A stretch of 64,000 bases of DNA from Pseudoalteromonas sp. 0303 (GCF_013349995.1 NZ_JABVXF010000005.1:62001-126000), one strand, 5' to 3'; positions 26,765 through 36,882 are shown, counted from the stretch's first letter. Notes: generated by a model not told the origin, from the sequence alone. Program-made: numbers and translations.

Positions 26765-28741
26765 ATGACGCGGGTTGTTTCTTCTGTTTTACCACTCACC
26801 GCTGCTGTGTTAGCAGGTCTTTCCCATTTTGCATACGCTGATGACAAAAAACAAGACATGGAAGTAATAGTTGTATCGGCTTCCGGTTACGAGCAAATGC
26901 TTAAAGAGGCACCAGCCAGTATCAGTGTTATTGACCGTGAGCAGCTTGAAAAACGTTTTTATCGAGATCTAACCGATGCAATGACCGACGTTCCCGGTGT
27001 AGTTGTCACAGGTGGTGGCGACAGAAAAGATATCAGTCTTCGAGGGATGGCAAGTCAATATACTTTGATTTTAATTGACGGCCAGCGCCAAACCTCACGC
27101 GAAACTCGTCCAAACAGTGATGGCCCAGGTGTAGAAGGGGCATGGACTCCACCTATTTCAGCAATTGAGCGTATTGAAGTTATTCGCGGCCCTATGTCTT
27201 CACTATATGGCTCAGATGCAATCGGTGGTGTTATCAATATTATTACCCGTAAAACACCTGAAAAATGGTACGGTGAAGTACGCTTAGACAGCACGATTCA
27301 AGAATCAAGTGAATCGGGTAATATCAACCAAGGCAGCTTCTTCACTGCGGGTGGTTTAATTCCTGAGTTATTAGGTATGCAGTTATCTGGTCAGTTTTCA
27401 AAGCGTGACGAAGACGATTTCGAAGCCGGTTTTCGTGGTAAAGAGCAAAGTAATATCAAAGCAAAGTTTATCTTAACGCCATCTGATAGCCATGAAATTA
27501 TGCTTGAAGTAGGTTCTGCAAAACAAAAACTCGACGAAACATTAGGCAAAACAGTTGCTCCTTTAGCTGAAGGTGAAAGTTGTGGCCGACGTGGTTGCCC
27601 AGAGTCATCAAGCACAGAGTATGACCAAGAAAGCTACTCACTAAGTCATAATGGTTTTTATGATTTTGGCTCATCACGCAGTTACTTAAAGTACGATAAA
27701 TTCGATAATACCTCTCGCGAAATGTATGTCGAAAATACCGATGTGCAAACAAGCTGGACTTTACCATTTACCAATCATAATACTGCATTTGGTGCGTCAT
27801 ATTTAAAAGAAGAGCTAGACGATTACACCAGTAACCGCATTAGTGACCTAACGCATGTTGAGAACGAGCAATGGTCAGTATTTGCCGAAGATGAGTGGGT
27901 TGCAACCAAGCAATTTAAACTCACTACAGGTCTTCGTTATGACCATGATGGTAATTTTTCAGGCCATTTCAGCCCGCGTTTGTATGGCGTGTATACAGCA
28001 ACTAAGTCGTTGACGGTGAAAGGCGGCATCTCAACAGGCTTTAGAGCACCGAATATTCGTCAATCTACCGCAGCTTGGGGGCAAGTGAGCCGAGGTGGTA
28101 ATATTTACGGTAACCCAGATTTAAGCCCAGAAAAATCAGTAAACTACGAAATGGGTATCTACTATGATGCCAGCCGTGATTTATCGCTTTCAAGCACCGT
28201 ATTTTACAACGAGTTTGAAGATAAAATTACCCGTATTTCGTGCCCACTCACTCAGTGTACTGATGGACCAAACCAGTTTGGTTCAATGCCAACGACCTAT
28301 GTCAATGTGGATGAAGCCGTTACGCAAGGCTTTGAGTTATCAGTATCTTACGACATTACCAGTGAGCTTGATGTCAGTGCCAACTACACCTACACCGACT
28401 CTGAGCAAAAAACCGGTGAATACAAAGGCAGCCCACTTAACCAATTACCGAAGCATATTTTACAAACATCAGTTAATTGGCGCCCGGTTGATAAGCTAGG
28501 TACCTGGCTGCGTGTTCATTACCGCGGCGAAGAAAGCCAGCCGACAACAGGCCCGTCGCAAGATAGCTTAATTGCGCCAGATTACACCTTGGCTGATATT
28601 GGTGGTAACTATGATTTAAGCCGCAGCATTAAGTTAGGATTTGGTGTTTATAATCTGTTTGATAAAGAAATCACTGAAGATGAATACGGATATGTTGAAG
28701 ATGGTCGCCGTTATTGGGTTTCTCTAGGCTTTAACTTTTAA
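26765..28741 (+). CDS. TonB-dependent receptor, CirA/FepA-like, for an iron chelate
   Basis: 658 residues: signal peptide ending FAYADD, a TonB box-like EVIVVSAS, a plug domain (APASISVIDREQLEK ... GVINIITRKTPE, residues about 45-160) and a 22-strand barrel ending in Phe (SLGFNF). The plug form resembles CirA/FepA-type catecholate siderophore receptors. A Fur box directly upstream supports a role in iron uptake. The ATG has GGAG upstream. There is no siderophore biosynthesis gene nearby, so it may use foreign siderophores. Confidence 0.87.
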   Translation: MTRVVSSVLPLTAAVLAGLSHFAYADDKKQDMEVIVVSASGYEQMLKEAPASISVIDREQLEKRFYRDLTDAMTDVPGVVVTGGGDRKDISLRGMASQYTLILIDGQRQTSRETRPNSDGPGVEGAWTPPISAIERIEVIRGPMSSLYGSDAIGGVINIITRKTPEKWYGEVRLDSTIQESSESGNINQGSFFTAGGLIPELLGMQLSGQFSKRDEDDFEAGFRGKEQSNIKAKFILTPSDSHEIMLEVGSAKQKLDETLGKTVAPLAEGESCGRRGCPESSSTEYDQESYSLSHNGFYDFGSSRSYLKYDKFDNTSREMYVENTDVQTSWTLPFTNHNTAFGASYLKEELDDYTSNRISDLTHVENEQWSVFAEDEWVATKQFKLTTGLRYDHDGNFSGHFSPRLYGVYTATKSLTVKGGISTGFRAPNIRQSTAAWGQVSRGGNIYGNPDLSPEKSVNYEMGIYYDASRDLSLSSTVFYNEFEDKITRISCPLTQCTDGPNQFGSMPTTYVNVDEAVTQGFELSVSYDITSELDVSANYTYTDSEQKTGEYKGSPLNQLPKHILQTSVNWRPVDKLGTWLRVHYRGEESQPTTGPSQDSLIAPDYTLADIGGNYDLSRSIKLGFGVYNLFDKEITEDEYGYVEDGRRYWVSLGFNF

Positions 28742-28768
28742 ATAATTATCAAGTTATTCGTATTTGCA

Positions 28769-28801
28769 GGTTTAACCACTAAGTTAATTGGTGGTTAAAC
28801 C
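28769..28801. terminator. Shared hairpin between the receptor and kdgK
   Basis: An 11-bp perfect stem GGTTTAACCAC / GTGGTTAAACC with an 11-base loop lies between the convergent receptor and kdgK genes. T-rich DNA follows on the plus strand (TTATTTTAG). Probably a bidirectional terminator. Confidence 0.65.
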
Positions 28802-28816
28802 TTATTTTAGTAAAAC

Positions 28817-29737
28817 TTAGGTTGTTATCTCAACGATAGCGCCGTAGTGCTGAATGACTTGCCCTGCAATATAATTTCCTTGTTTTGCGCATTTTTCGAT
28901 AGCTTGAACCTGCAGCCAAGCCGATAAAAAGCCAGCATTAAATGCATCTCCTGCCGCTGTTGTATCAATGACTTTGTTAATTTTATTGGTAGGATAATGC
29001 GTTGCATTTTTTTGCTCTAACGTACTGTATTGGCAACCATTTTCACCATCTTTAATTACAAGTTCTTTAACGCCTAATTGATGAAGCCACTCTCTACAAG
29101 CTGAAATATCTTTGCAACTCCAAATCATTGCTTCATCATCAAACGTAACCAAAGCTAGGTCGGCTAATTGCGCCATCCGCTTATTAATATCCTGACAGTA
29201 TTGCATCGAGTGCCATAACGAAGGCCTGTGATTGCTATCATAAATTATTTTTACACCTGCGCGCTTTAAGTTTGTCAGCTCGTTAAGTAATGTATAGCAA
29301 TCATCTGGGGGCAAAATCGCCAAACTAATGCCTGATAAATAAACAGCATCAAACTCAGTTAATTTATTGATGATATTATAAAATTTGGGCTGCTGAACAA
29401 GGTGCTTTGCTGCAGAATTATTGCGCCAATATTGAAAAGAACGCTCGCCATGTTGGTCTGTTTGAATCATATAAAGGCCAGCGTGTCTTTGCTTATCTTT
29501 GAGAACAAAGTCGCAATTTATTTGATAACCCTGCCAACGAGCGATCATAGCTTGGCTTAATGCATCTTCACCCATGGCAGTTACATAACAGACATCGACT
29601 TTTTCGCCTGCTAATTTCTTTAGGTAAATTGCGGTATTCATGGTGTCACCACCAAAGTTTTGTTGCATGGCTGTGAACAGCTCGCCAGACAATTCCACCA
29701 TACACTCTCCAATAATGGCGACTTTTTTAGCCTGCAT
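28817..29737 (-). CDS. kdgK: 2-keto-3-deoxygluconate kinase
   Basis: 306 residues of the PfkB/ribokinase family. It phosphorylates KDG to KDPG, the last step of galacturonate breakdown before the aldolase. The PfkB motif DTTAAGDAFNAGF is near residue 255, with the catalytic Asp in AAGD, and the N-terminus reads KVAIIGECMVELSG. The ATG at 29737 overlaps the uxaA stop by one base (TAATG), so it is translationally coupled, and AAGGAG lies 12 bp upstream. Third gene of the uxaB-uxaA-kdgK unit. No KDPG aldolase gene is in the window. Confidence 0.9.
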   Translation of the reverse strand: MQAKKVAIIGECMVELSGELFTAMQQNFGGDTMNTAIYLKKLAGEKVDVCYVTAMGEDALSQAMIARWQGYQINCDFVLKDKQRHAGLYMIQTDQHGERSFQYWRNNSAAKHLVQQPKFYNIINKLTEFDAVYLSGISLAILPPDDCYTLLNELTNLKRAGVKIIYDSNHRPSLWHSMQYCQDINKRMAQLADLALVTFDDEAMIWSCKDISACREWLHQLGVKELVIKDGENGCQYSTLEQKNATHYPTNKINKVIDTTAAGDAFNAGFLSAWLQVQAIEKCAKQGNYIAGQVIQHYGAIVEITT

Positions 29738-31224
29738 TACAGAGTGACTCCTTTTTTCCAAATAGCGACTTCACGAATATCATTAACCTCGTTACATGTC
29801 GGCTTGCCGTTTACTATCTCAACTAATAAATCGACAAATTCCTGATGTACTTCAGGCATGCTTTTACCGCTGACTAGCACACCGGCATCAAAGTCTATCC
29901 AGCGCGTTTTTTTATTTGCTAGCTCTGAGTTAGTAGCAATTTTTAAAGTCGGCACAAAGCCACCATAAGGCGTACCTCGGCCGGTTGTGAATAACACAAT
30001 ATGACAGCCTGCAGCGGCAAGTGCGCTGGTGGCAATGGGATCATTACCTGGTGCATTGAGTAAATTTAAACCAGCGACACTTAAGCGTTCACCATACTCA
30101 AGCACAGCCTGCACTTTGCTTGTGCCAGCCTTTTGTGTACAACCCAACGACTTATCTTCTAATGTACTAATTCCGCCTTTTTTATTGCCTGGAGAAGGGT
30201 TTTCGTAAATAGGCTGATTATGTGCTTTGTAATAACCTTTAAAGTTATTAACCATGCTGACAAGTTGATTAAAGGTTTCTTCATCTTTACAGCGAGACAT
30301 GAGTAATGTCTCTGCACCAAACATTTCGGGGACTTCCGTCAGGACTGTCGTGCCTCCTTGAGCGATTAAGTAATCAGAGAAGTAGCCAAGCATAGGGTTG
30401 GCTGTGATCCCAGATAGGCCATCACTGCCTCCACACTCAAGGCCAAATTTTACTTCACTGAGCTTGCCAGTTTCTCGCTTATCGTGTTTAACGACGCTGT
30501 AGATTTCTTCTAGTAGAGCTACGCCATCTTCAACTTCATCATCAGAGTGCTGTGAAATTAAAAACTTAATTCGTGATTCGTCTATTTCACCTAAACCCGC
30601 TTTAAAAGCTGCTAATTGGTTATTTTCGCAACCTAGACCAACGATTAACGCGCCACCGGCATTAGGGTGTAAGGCCATATCTTGCAATAAAACTTTTGTG
30701 GTTTCTAAATCATCGCCTAACTGAGAGCAGCCAAATTGATGTGGAAATATGTGTACGCCATCAATTTCAAGATCAGCATGGTTACGTAAAAACTCATCTT
30801 TCATTTGTTTGATCATGCCATTCACGCAGCCAACGGTTGGGATCAACCATATCTCGTTGCGAATACCAATCTCACCATTGGCACGACGATAAATATTAAC
30901 CTCAGGTGATGGCTCCTCGGGGGCTTGTGTAACGAACTCTGGCTGATATTGGTATGTTAATTCATCATGCAATGTTGTTTTGATGCAATGTGTGTGTACC
31001 CATGCGCCAGGATTAATATCTTCAAGTGCAAAACCAATTGGGGCGCCATATTTAATGACTCGCTCACCCTTAGCAATCGGCTTAAGCGCAACTTTATGAC
31101 CCTTATCTATGTCTTCTAACGTTTTAAAAGAAAAGCCTTCAAATTCGATTCTTTCATTTGCATTGATTGGCTGTAAGGCAATCGCCACATCATCAGTATT
31201 GTGAAGTCGTAATAGTCTGCTCAT
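29737..31224 (-). CDS. uxaA: Altronate dehydratase
   Basis: 495 residues with the two-part build of UxaA: a short N-terminal SAF-like domain (residues 1-100) and the large C-terminal dehydratase domain (FGLECGGSDGLSGITANPMLG, CTQKAGTSKVQAVLEYGE). It removes water from D-altronate to give 2-keto-3-deoxygluconate in the cytoplasm and is expected to use Fe2+. It starts 2 bp after the uxaB stop and overlaps kdgK by one base, so the three genes form a tight operon. Confidence 0.93.
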   Translation of the reverse strand: MSRLLRLHNTDDVAIALQPINANERIEFEGFSFKTLEDIDKGHKVALKPIAKGERVIKYGAPIGFALEDINPGAWVHTHCIKTTLHDELTYQYQPEFVTQAPEEPSPEVNIYRRANGEIGIRNEIWLIPTVGCVNGMIKQMKDEFLRNHADLEIDGVHIFPHQFGCSQLGDDLETTKVLLQDMALHPNAGGALIVGLGCENNQLAAFKAGLGEIDESRIKFLISQHSDDEVEDGVALLEEIYSVVKHDKRETGKLSEVKFGLECGGSDGLSGITANPMLGYFSDYLIAQGGTTVLTEVPEMFGAETLLMSRCKDEETFNQLVSMVNNFKGYYKAHNQPIYENPSPGNKKGGISTLEDKSLGCTQKAGTSKVQAVLEYGERLSVAGLNLLNAPGNDPIATSALAAAGCHIVLFTTGRGTPYGGFVPTLKIATNSELANKKTRWIDFDAGVLVSGKSMPEVHQEFVDLLVEIVNGKPTCNEVNDIREVAIWKKGVTL

Positions 31225-31226
31225 GC

Positions 31227-32684
31227 TTATGACTCCAATAAGTTAACAAGCGTTTGTTCAACTGAGCTTGATAGCATTAGACTTAGTTGCTCAGTCACTT
31301 TATCTGTAAGGCCTGCAATTTCATTTAAGTCTTTATCCCAATGCCAGTTTGCAGCTAACACAGAGCTTACTAGCTCATAGGTTGTTATTGATCCTTGCTG
31401 ATGTTGTTGCCATTGCTCGTTGAATAAAGCCAACCACTTTGGACTGTCGGCTAATTTAATTTTGTCGCCATTTCGCTCGCCACGATAAAACAATATTTGC
31501 CCAGCTAAAGCTGTTGCGATGAGTGGTGGTACAGTTTTGTTGTCGCTAATATATTGCTCTAATTGAGGTAACAAGCGTGTTTTGAATTTAGTCATGCTAT
31601 TTAATGAAATAGACATCAGTAGGTGACATATATAAGGGTTTCTAAAGCGGTTTAATACGTCATTAGCGAAAATCTGCAACTCTTCTTTAGGTAAGGATAG
31701 AGTAGGGATGATTTCATCAAATATCAGTTTAGTAACGTATTTTTCAAGCAGAGGTGAAGCGAGAGCCTCGCCAACCGAATCAATATTTGCCATATAGGCA
31801 AGTGGAACCATAGCTGTATGGGCACCGTTCAAAATAGCCACTTTTCGTTGCTTATAAGGCGCAATATCGTCAACAACCTTAATGTTTAAGTCACTTCCTT
31901 CAAGGTGTAATACATCAGCTAAATGCTGTGGTCCTTGGATCACAAATAAATGAAAGTACTCAGCTGTTACCATGAAGTTGTCGTAATAACCGCATTGTTG
32001 CTGTAAAGCTTGATGTTCATCGCGCGGAAAACCCGTCACAATACGGTCAACGAGAGATGAACAAAAATGATTGTGCTCGTTAAGCCAGTTTACAAACTCG
32101 CTTGGTAAATCCCATAACTGACTGTACTGCAATACAATCTCTTTAAGCTTTTCGCCATTATAATCAATAAGTTCACAAGGAATTATGATCATGCCACTAC
32201 TACTTGCACCATTGAAGTGCTTGAAGCGGTGAAATAACCATTGCGTTAGTTTTGCAGGAAATGCCTTTGCAGGGGTATCAGATAACTTGTCCTCGGGAAT
32301 GTATTCAATGCCGGCTTCTGTCGTATTCGAAAAAATGACTTTAAGGTCGCTGTTCTCGGCAAGCTTTAAATAGTTATCAAATTCTTTGTAAACTGGGATT
32401 TCTTCGTTAACGCAACTGATAATACGCTGCTCAGAAACAGCTTTGTTTTGCTCATTGATACCACGAATAATACAGGTATATAAGCCATCCTGTATATTAA
32501 GAAGCGGCAGTGAGTCGTAGTCGATGGGTCTGATGATAGCAACACCGGCATTTAAACCGGTTTGTTCGTTAAGCTTATCTATTTGCCAATCGACAAATGC
32601 ACGTAAAAAATTGCCTTCTCCAAACTGCATAATACTCGTTGGATATTTGTTTTTATTAAAGTTTTTACGATTTAAAGTTTGCAT
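31227..32684 (-). CDS. uxaB: Tagaturonate reductase (altronate oxidoreductase)
   Basis: 485 residues of the mannitol dehydrogenase family. It reduces D-tagaturonate to D-altronate with NADH. The beginning MQTLNRKNF and IMQFGEGNFLRAFVDWQIDKL, then FSNTTEAGI, IIPCELIDYNG and SSLVDRIVTGFPRDE, match the E. coli UxaB I recall very closely, which separates it from the mannonate enzyme UxuB and marks the pathway as galacturonate. The ATG at 32684 is preferred over an ATG seven codons upstream because the latter has no ribosome-binding site. First gene of the uxaB-uxaA-kdgK unit, with two CCGGT operators upstream. Confidence 0.93.
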   Translation of the reverse strand: MQTLNRKNFNKNKYPTSIMQFGEGNFLRAFVDWQIDKLNEQTGLNAGVAIIRPIDYDSLPLLNIQDGLYTCIIRGINEQNKAVSEQRIISCVNEEIPVYKEFDNYLKLAENSDLKVIFSNTTEAGIEYIPEDKLSDTPAKAFPAKLTQWLFHRFKHFNGASSSGMIIIPCELIDYNGEKLKEIVLQYSQLWDLPSEFVNWLNEHNHFCSSLVDRIVTGFPRDEHQALQQQCGYYDNFMVTAEYFHLFVIQGPQHLADVLHLEGSDLNIKVVDDIAPYKQRKVAILNGAHTAMVPLAYMANIDSVGEALASPLLEKYVTKLIFDEIIPTLSLPKEELQIFANDVLNRFRNPYICHLLMSISLNSMTKFKTRLLPQLEQYISDNKTVPPLIATALAGQILFYRGERNGDKIKLADSPKWLALFNEQWQQHQQGSITTYELVSSVLAANWHWDKDLNEIAGLTDKVTEQLSLMLSSSVEQTLVNLLES

Positions 32685-32738
32685 TTTTGTGCCCGCTCTT
32701 AGCATTGTTACAGTGTATTGCAGAACATAGTAGTTAAT

Positions 32739-32756
32739 TTTGCCACCGGTGGCAAA
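32739..32756. promoter_or_regulatory. Galacturonate operator 1 (perfect 18-bp palindrome)
   Basis: TTTGCCACCGGTGGCAAA is a perfect 18-bp palindrome with a CG centre, as for LacI-family proteins. It lies between divergent uxaB and the TRAP genes, 55 bp upstream of the uxaB ATG. Confidence 0.85.
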
Positions 32757-32769
32757 TAAGATTTGACAA

Positions 32770-32787
32770 TTTGCTACCGGTAGTCAA
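32770..32787. promoter_or_regulatory. Galacturonate operator 2
   Basis: TTTGCTACCGGTAGTCAA keeps the TACCGGTA core with two changed outer positions. Its centre is 31 bp from operator 1, about three helical turns, so two dimers could bind the same DNA face and contact one another. Confidence 0.75.
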
Positions 32788-32969
32788 AACTGGCCTTTAA
32801 CAAATAAGTAATACAATTAACGTTTGTTTATAGCTATCCATTGAAAACTCAAAAAATTTTTAAATGGATACGCAGGTCATAGCTTGGATTGCCGTGTACC
32901 TTAATGAAATATAAAGGATTATATAAGACAACATGAACACACAACTGAACACACAAAGAAGACACAACA

Positions 32970-33959
32970 ATGCATAAAAATCTTCTGAGCACGCTATTTC
33001 TCTGCTGCTGTTTACTTTTTATCAGTGCTTGCAGTGACGACAACAAGGTTATTCGCCTAACAATGGCGCATACATTAGATAGCCGCCATGTTACTCATCA
33101 AGCCATGGAGTATATGGCAGAGCGTTTAGCTTATTACTCTGATAATCAAATGGAAATTGTGATTTATCCCGCAGCACAATTAGGCACGGAAAGAGAGTTA
33201 ATAGAGCTATTACAAATCGGTAGTTTGTCGATGACAAAAGTATCATCAAGCCCACTTGAAGGCTTTGTGCCTCAAATGAAAGTATTTGGGGTGCCTTATT
33301 TATTTAACGATAGTGAGCACTTTTGGAAAGTGCTTAATAGTCAGCTTGGGCAAAAATTGCTTGATGACCTAGCTGTAGCTCGCCTTAAAGGGCTTGGCTA
33401 TTATGATGCGGGGAGTCGCAGTTTTTACACAACAGATGCTGCTATTAGAACGCCCGATGACTTAATTGGTAGCAAAATTAGAGTTGTAACTAGCCCAATG
33501 GCTATTGCTACTGTGCAGTCTTTAGGTGGCGCTGCCACTCCCATTGCGTGGGGTGAACTTTATTCTGCGCTGCAACAAGGTGTTGTCGATGGTGCAGAAA
33601 ATAACCCGCCTAGCTATTACCTATCTCGTCATTATGAAATTGCGAAATACTACACCCTAGATGAACACACGTTTGTGCCTGACATCGTAGTTGCTAGTCA
33701 AAAGGTTTGGCAGCAATTAACGACTCAGCAGCAATACTGGCTGAAGTTGGCAATGCAAGATTCTGTTACCTATCAACGTAGTTTGTGGCAATCAGCATCT
33801 GATCAGGCATTACAGGCCGTTGTTGATGCGGGTGTTGAGGTTATTTACCCAGATAAACAAGTGTTTCAAGAGAAAGTAGCCCCTTTTCATGCCTCATTTA
33901 AAGGCACGCCTATCGCCGCACAAATTGCGGCAATAAAAGCGATGCAGGAGGCGTTATGA
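32970..33959 (+). CDS. dctP: TRAP transporter solute-binding lipoprotein (DctP family)
   Basis: 329 residues. MHKNLLSTLFLCCCLLFISAC predicts a lipoprotein anchored at Cys21. DctP motifs follow: IYPAAQLGTERELIELLQ, VFGVPYLFND, and IRVVTSPMAIATVQSLGG with the Arg that usually grips the substrate carboxylate, then GVVDGAENNP. It should bind galacturonate or a related uronate in the periplasm, judged from the uxa neighbours. Its stop overlaps the dctQ start by 4 bp (ATGA). Expression is probably controlled by operators 1 and 2. Confidence 0.9.
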   Translation: MHKNLLSTLFLCCCLLFISACSDDNKVIRLTMAHTLDSRHVTHQAMEYMAERLAYYSDNQMEIVIYPAAQLGTERELIELLQIGSLSMTKVSSSPLEGFVPQMKVFGVPYLFNDSEHFWKVLNSQLGQKLLDDLAVARLKGLGYYDAGSRSFYTTDAAIRTPDDLIGSKIRVVTSPMAIATVQSLGGAATPIAWGELYSALQQGVVDGAENNPPSYYLSRHYEIAKYYTLDEHTFVPDIVVASQKVWQQLTTQQQYWLKLAMQDSVTYQRSLWQSASDQALQAVVDAGVEVIYPDKQVFQEKVAPFHASFKGTPIAAQIAAIKAMQEAL

Positions 33960-34441
33960 AAGAGTTTAATGCGAAAATAAATCAGCTCATTGAATGGGTA
34001 TTAATTGTTGCGATGTTTGCCATTGTTGCAGTCGTTAGTTGGCAGGTGTTCTCACGCTTTATTTTGCGGTCCCCTAACTCTTACACTGAAGAACTTGCTC
34101 GTTTTTTACTTATGTGGATTGGCGTTTTAGGTGCTTCGTATGCCTATCGTACCCGAGCACACTTAGGGCTTGATCTTTTCTATCAGAAGATGATTCCAAC
34201 GATACGTCGTAAGTGTTCATTTTTAATTGAGTTTTCAGTACTGATTACCGCGCTCAGCCTATTAGTTTATGGAGGCGGTATGTTGATGAACTTAAGCTTT
34301 GCATTAGATCAACGTTCAGCTGCTCTTGGGATCAATATGGGGTTCATTTATGTTGCTTTGCCAATTAGCGGCGTACTTATCACACTTAATTGCATCGAAA
34401 ATATCATTTATTTTTTTAGACAAACACAGGAGCAAGAATAA
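33956..34441 (+). CDS. dctQ: TRAP transporter small permease (DctQ family)
   Basis: 161 residues with four membrane segments and the DctQ signature FSRFILRSPNSYTEELARFLLMWIGVLGASYAYR at about residues 28-61. It joins the binding protein to the large permease in the inner membrane. It overlaps dctP by 4 bp and dctM by 1 bp (TAATG), so all three are translationally coupled. Confidence 0.9.
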   Translation: MKEFNAKINQLIEWVLIVAMFAIVAVVSWQVFSRFILRSPNSYTEELARFLLMWIGVLGASYAYRTRAHLGLDLFYQKMIPTIRRKCSFLIEFSVLITALSLLVYGGGMLMNLSFALDQRSAALGINMGFIYVALPISGVLITLNCIENIIYFFRQTQEQE

Positions 34442-35742
34442 TGGAAATGACAGCCATCTTGTTGCTGGTTTGCTTCTTCACACTACTGTTAATCAATGTT
34501 CCGATCTCAATTAGTATTGCTTTGTCGACGTTGTTAGCACTGGTTTTACACATGGATTTTACTCCAGCGGCAACGACCATTGCGCAGCAAATGATAGGGG
34601 GAATAGATAGCTTTGCACTACTGGCCATTCCGTTTTTTATTTTATCGGGTCTGATCATGGGGCAGGGGGGCATTGCTAGGCGTTTAATTGAATCTGCTAT
34701 GGCTATGGTCGGTTTTTTACCGGGCGGTCTAGCGCTGGTCAATGTGATGTCTTGTATGATGTTTGGCGCAATTTCTGGTTCAGCAGTGGCGGCCACATCG
34801 GCGATAGGCAGCTTTATGGTGCCAGAAATGAAAAAGCACGGTTATAGTGAAAATTTCGCCGCCGCAGTTACAGCCAGCGCAGCAACAACGGGTATGCTAA
34901 TACCGCCAAGTAACATCTTAATCATTTATGCCATAGCAAGTGGTGGTGTGTCGATCGCGGCATTGTTTGTTGCAGGTTATTTACCAGGTATTTTACTGGG
35001 CTTAACACTGATGTTGGTCTGTGCCATCTATTCTTTAAAAAACAACTACCCCGTAGCAGCACGTTTACCACTTGCTTTAGTTTTAGAAAAAGTGATTTCA
35101 GCCATCCCTAGTTTGTTACTCATAATAATCGTTATTGGCGGTATTATAGGGGGGGTATTCACAGCCACAGAGGCCGGTGCTGTCGCTGTATTATATGCAC
35201 TGGTTTTAGCCGTTTTTGTATATAAAGAATTATCGCTAGATGAGTTACCTAAACTACTGCTAAAAGCTTGTGAAACAACGGCAATCGTGATGCTTATTAT
35301 TGCCGCTTCTAGTGCGATGTCGTGGGTTTTATCATATTCACACATTCCGCAAATGGTGAGTCAATTTTTCTTAACCTTAAGTGATAACCCATTACTGATT
35401 TTGTTATTAATCAATCTCATTTTAATATTAGTGGGTGCTTTTATTGATATGACACCTGCTGTGCTTATATTTACTCCGATCTTTTTGCCCGTTGCAGCAC
35501 AGTTTGGCATGTCGCCAGTGCAATTTGGGGTAATGATAGTGCTTAATTTATCAATCGGTTTGGTATCGCCGCCGGTTGGTAGTGTATTGTTTGTCAGCTG
35601 CGCAGTAGCAAAAACTTCGCTTCATAAAATCATTAAGCCAATGATGCCTTTGTATTGTGTGATGTTTATGGTGCTTATGTTGGTGACCTATTTACCTGCC
35701 ATAAGTGAGTTTTTACCTCGCTTACTAGGGTTGATTGATTAA
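34441..35742 (+). CDS. dctM: TRAP transporter large permease (DctM family)
   Basis: 433 residues with about 12 membrane segments. Family motifs include AIPFFILSGLIMGQGGIARRLIE, FGAISGSAVAATSAIGSFMVPEM and the second-half LGLVSPPVGSVLFV-like segment (residues about 375-390). It carries the sodium-driven transport of the uronate delivered by DctP. Last gene of the dctPQM unit, 88 bp ahead of the LacI gene. Confidence 0.9.
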   Translation: MEMTAILLLVCFFTLLLINVPISISIALSTLLALVLHMDFTPAATTIAQQMIGGIDSFALLAIPFFILSGLIMGQGGIARRLIESAMAMVGFLPGGLALVNVMSCMMFGAISGSAVAATSAIGSFMVPEMKKHGYSENFAAAVTASAATTGMLIPPSNILIIYAIASGGVSIAALFVAGYLPGILLGLTLMLVCAIYSLKNNYPVAARLPLALVLEKVISAIPSLLLIIIVIGGIIGGVFTATEAGAVAVLYALVLAVFVYKELSLDELPKLLLKACETTAIVMLIIAASSAMSWVLSYSHIPQMVSQFFLTLSDNPLLILLLINLILILVGAFIDMTPAVLIFTPIFLPVAAQFGMSPVQFGVMIVLNLSIGLVSPPVGSVLFVSCAVAKTSLHKIIKPMMPLYCVMFMVLMLVTYLPAISEFLPRLLGLID

Positions 35743-35830
35743 TAAAAACAATTGCTTTGCTAGAGTTAACAGCTTTTATGGATAAAAGCTTGGTGCTACT
35801 ATAGCTAAGTTAGTTATTTCGGAATCTTCT

Positions 35831-36847
35831 ATGTCAGTGACAATAAATGATATTGCCCGTTTATCGGGGGTATCAAAACGTACCGTTTCTCGTGTAATAA
35901 ATAGCTCACCTGCGGTAGGTGAAGCAACACGTGAAAAAGTGCTTGAGATAATAAAGCAAACAGGCTTCTCGCCAGATAAGCAAGCCAGGGGTTTAGCCTC
36001 AAGCCGTTCGTATTTGTTAGGGCTAATTTATGATAACCCTGATGCACTCTATATTGATGAAGTGCAACGAGGTGCATTGAGTGTCTGTGCTGAATTAGGC
36101 TACGAGTTAGTGGTACACCCAGGTTCTGCAAAACGCGAAGATTTTGTTGATGACTGCTTACGCTTTATTGCTCGCTCAAAATTAGATGGCGTCATTATCT
36201 TGCCTCCGGTATCAGAAAACAAAGAGCTAGCAGCAGCTTTAAGAGATATTGATTGTCCTTACGTAAGGCTTGCGTCAGTTGATTTGGATGACGCTGATAA
36301 TATTGTTGTATCTGACGAGCGTGCAGCAATGCGTGATATGGCAGACCATTTAGTCGAATTAGGCCATCAAGACATTGGCTTTATTTCTGGCCCACAAAAT
36401 TATCGTTCATCAATAGAGCGTTTAGCTGGCTTTTTAGCTGAGTTGCAGGTTTATGATGTAAATTTACCCTCAGAATATATTGTTGAAGGCAAAAATAGTT
36501 ACGACAGTGGTTTAGAGTGCGCTAGGGAGTTGTTAAGCAAACAACCTAGGCCAACAGCAATCGTTGCTAATAATGATGAGATGGCTGCAGCTGTGCTCCG
36601 TGTGGCTAACAACCAAGGTATTAAAGTGCCGGAACAGTTATCGGTCGCGGGGTTCGATGACAATATTCTTGCATCTCGGATCATTCCATCGCTGACAACA
36701 ATACGCCGACCTGTATTTAATATGGCATGCTTAGCCGTACAAAAGTTGATTAATCGCTCTCGTGGTAATCAAGACAAACTACCTATGCCAAAAACAGTAA
36801 CGCCACATCTGGTGACACGCGAATCAACATCTCGAGTTCCTAAGTAA
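35831..36847 (+). CDS. LacI-family regulator of the galacturonate regulon
   Basis: 338 residues: N-terminal LacI HTH (VTINDIARLSGVSKRTVSRVIN) and an effector domain ending LSVAGFDDNILAS and LTTIRRP. It lies between the TRAP genes and uxaC, and six CCGGT-centred palindromes mark the four control regions around it (uxaB/dctP, uxaC, the TonB receptor, GH2), so it is the probable repressor. No such site is seen in the 88 bp before its own ATG, so it may be read through from dctM or expressed constitutively. The effector could be galacturonate, tagaturonate or KDG. Confidence 0.87.
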   Translation: MSVTINDIARLSGVSKRTVSRVINSSPAVGEATREKVLEIIKQTGFSPDKQARGLASSRSYLLGLIYDNPDALYIDEVQRGALSVCAELGYELVVHPGSAKREDFVDDCLRFIARSKLDGVIILPPVSENKELAAALRDIDCPYVRLASVDLDDADNIVVSDERAAMRDMADHLVELGHQDIGFISGPQNYRSSIERLAGFLAELQVYDVNLPSEYIVEGKNSYDSGLECARELLSKQPRPTAIVANNDEMAAAVLRVANNQGIKVPEQLSVAGFDDNILASRIIPSLTTIRRPVFNMACLAVQKLINRSRGNQDKLPMPKTVTPHLVTRESTSRVPK

Positions 36848-36881
36848 GCACGACATTATGGCAGTAATGCCGTGCTCGATT
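36848..36881 (+). terminator. Terminator after the LacI gene
   Basis: Imperfect stem GCACG-CATTA / TAATG-CGTGC with loop TGGCAG and a single internal mismatch pair, followed by CGATTTTT. It separates the regulator from convergent uxaC. Confidence 0.8.
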
Positions 36882-36882
36882 T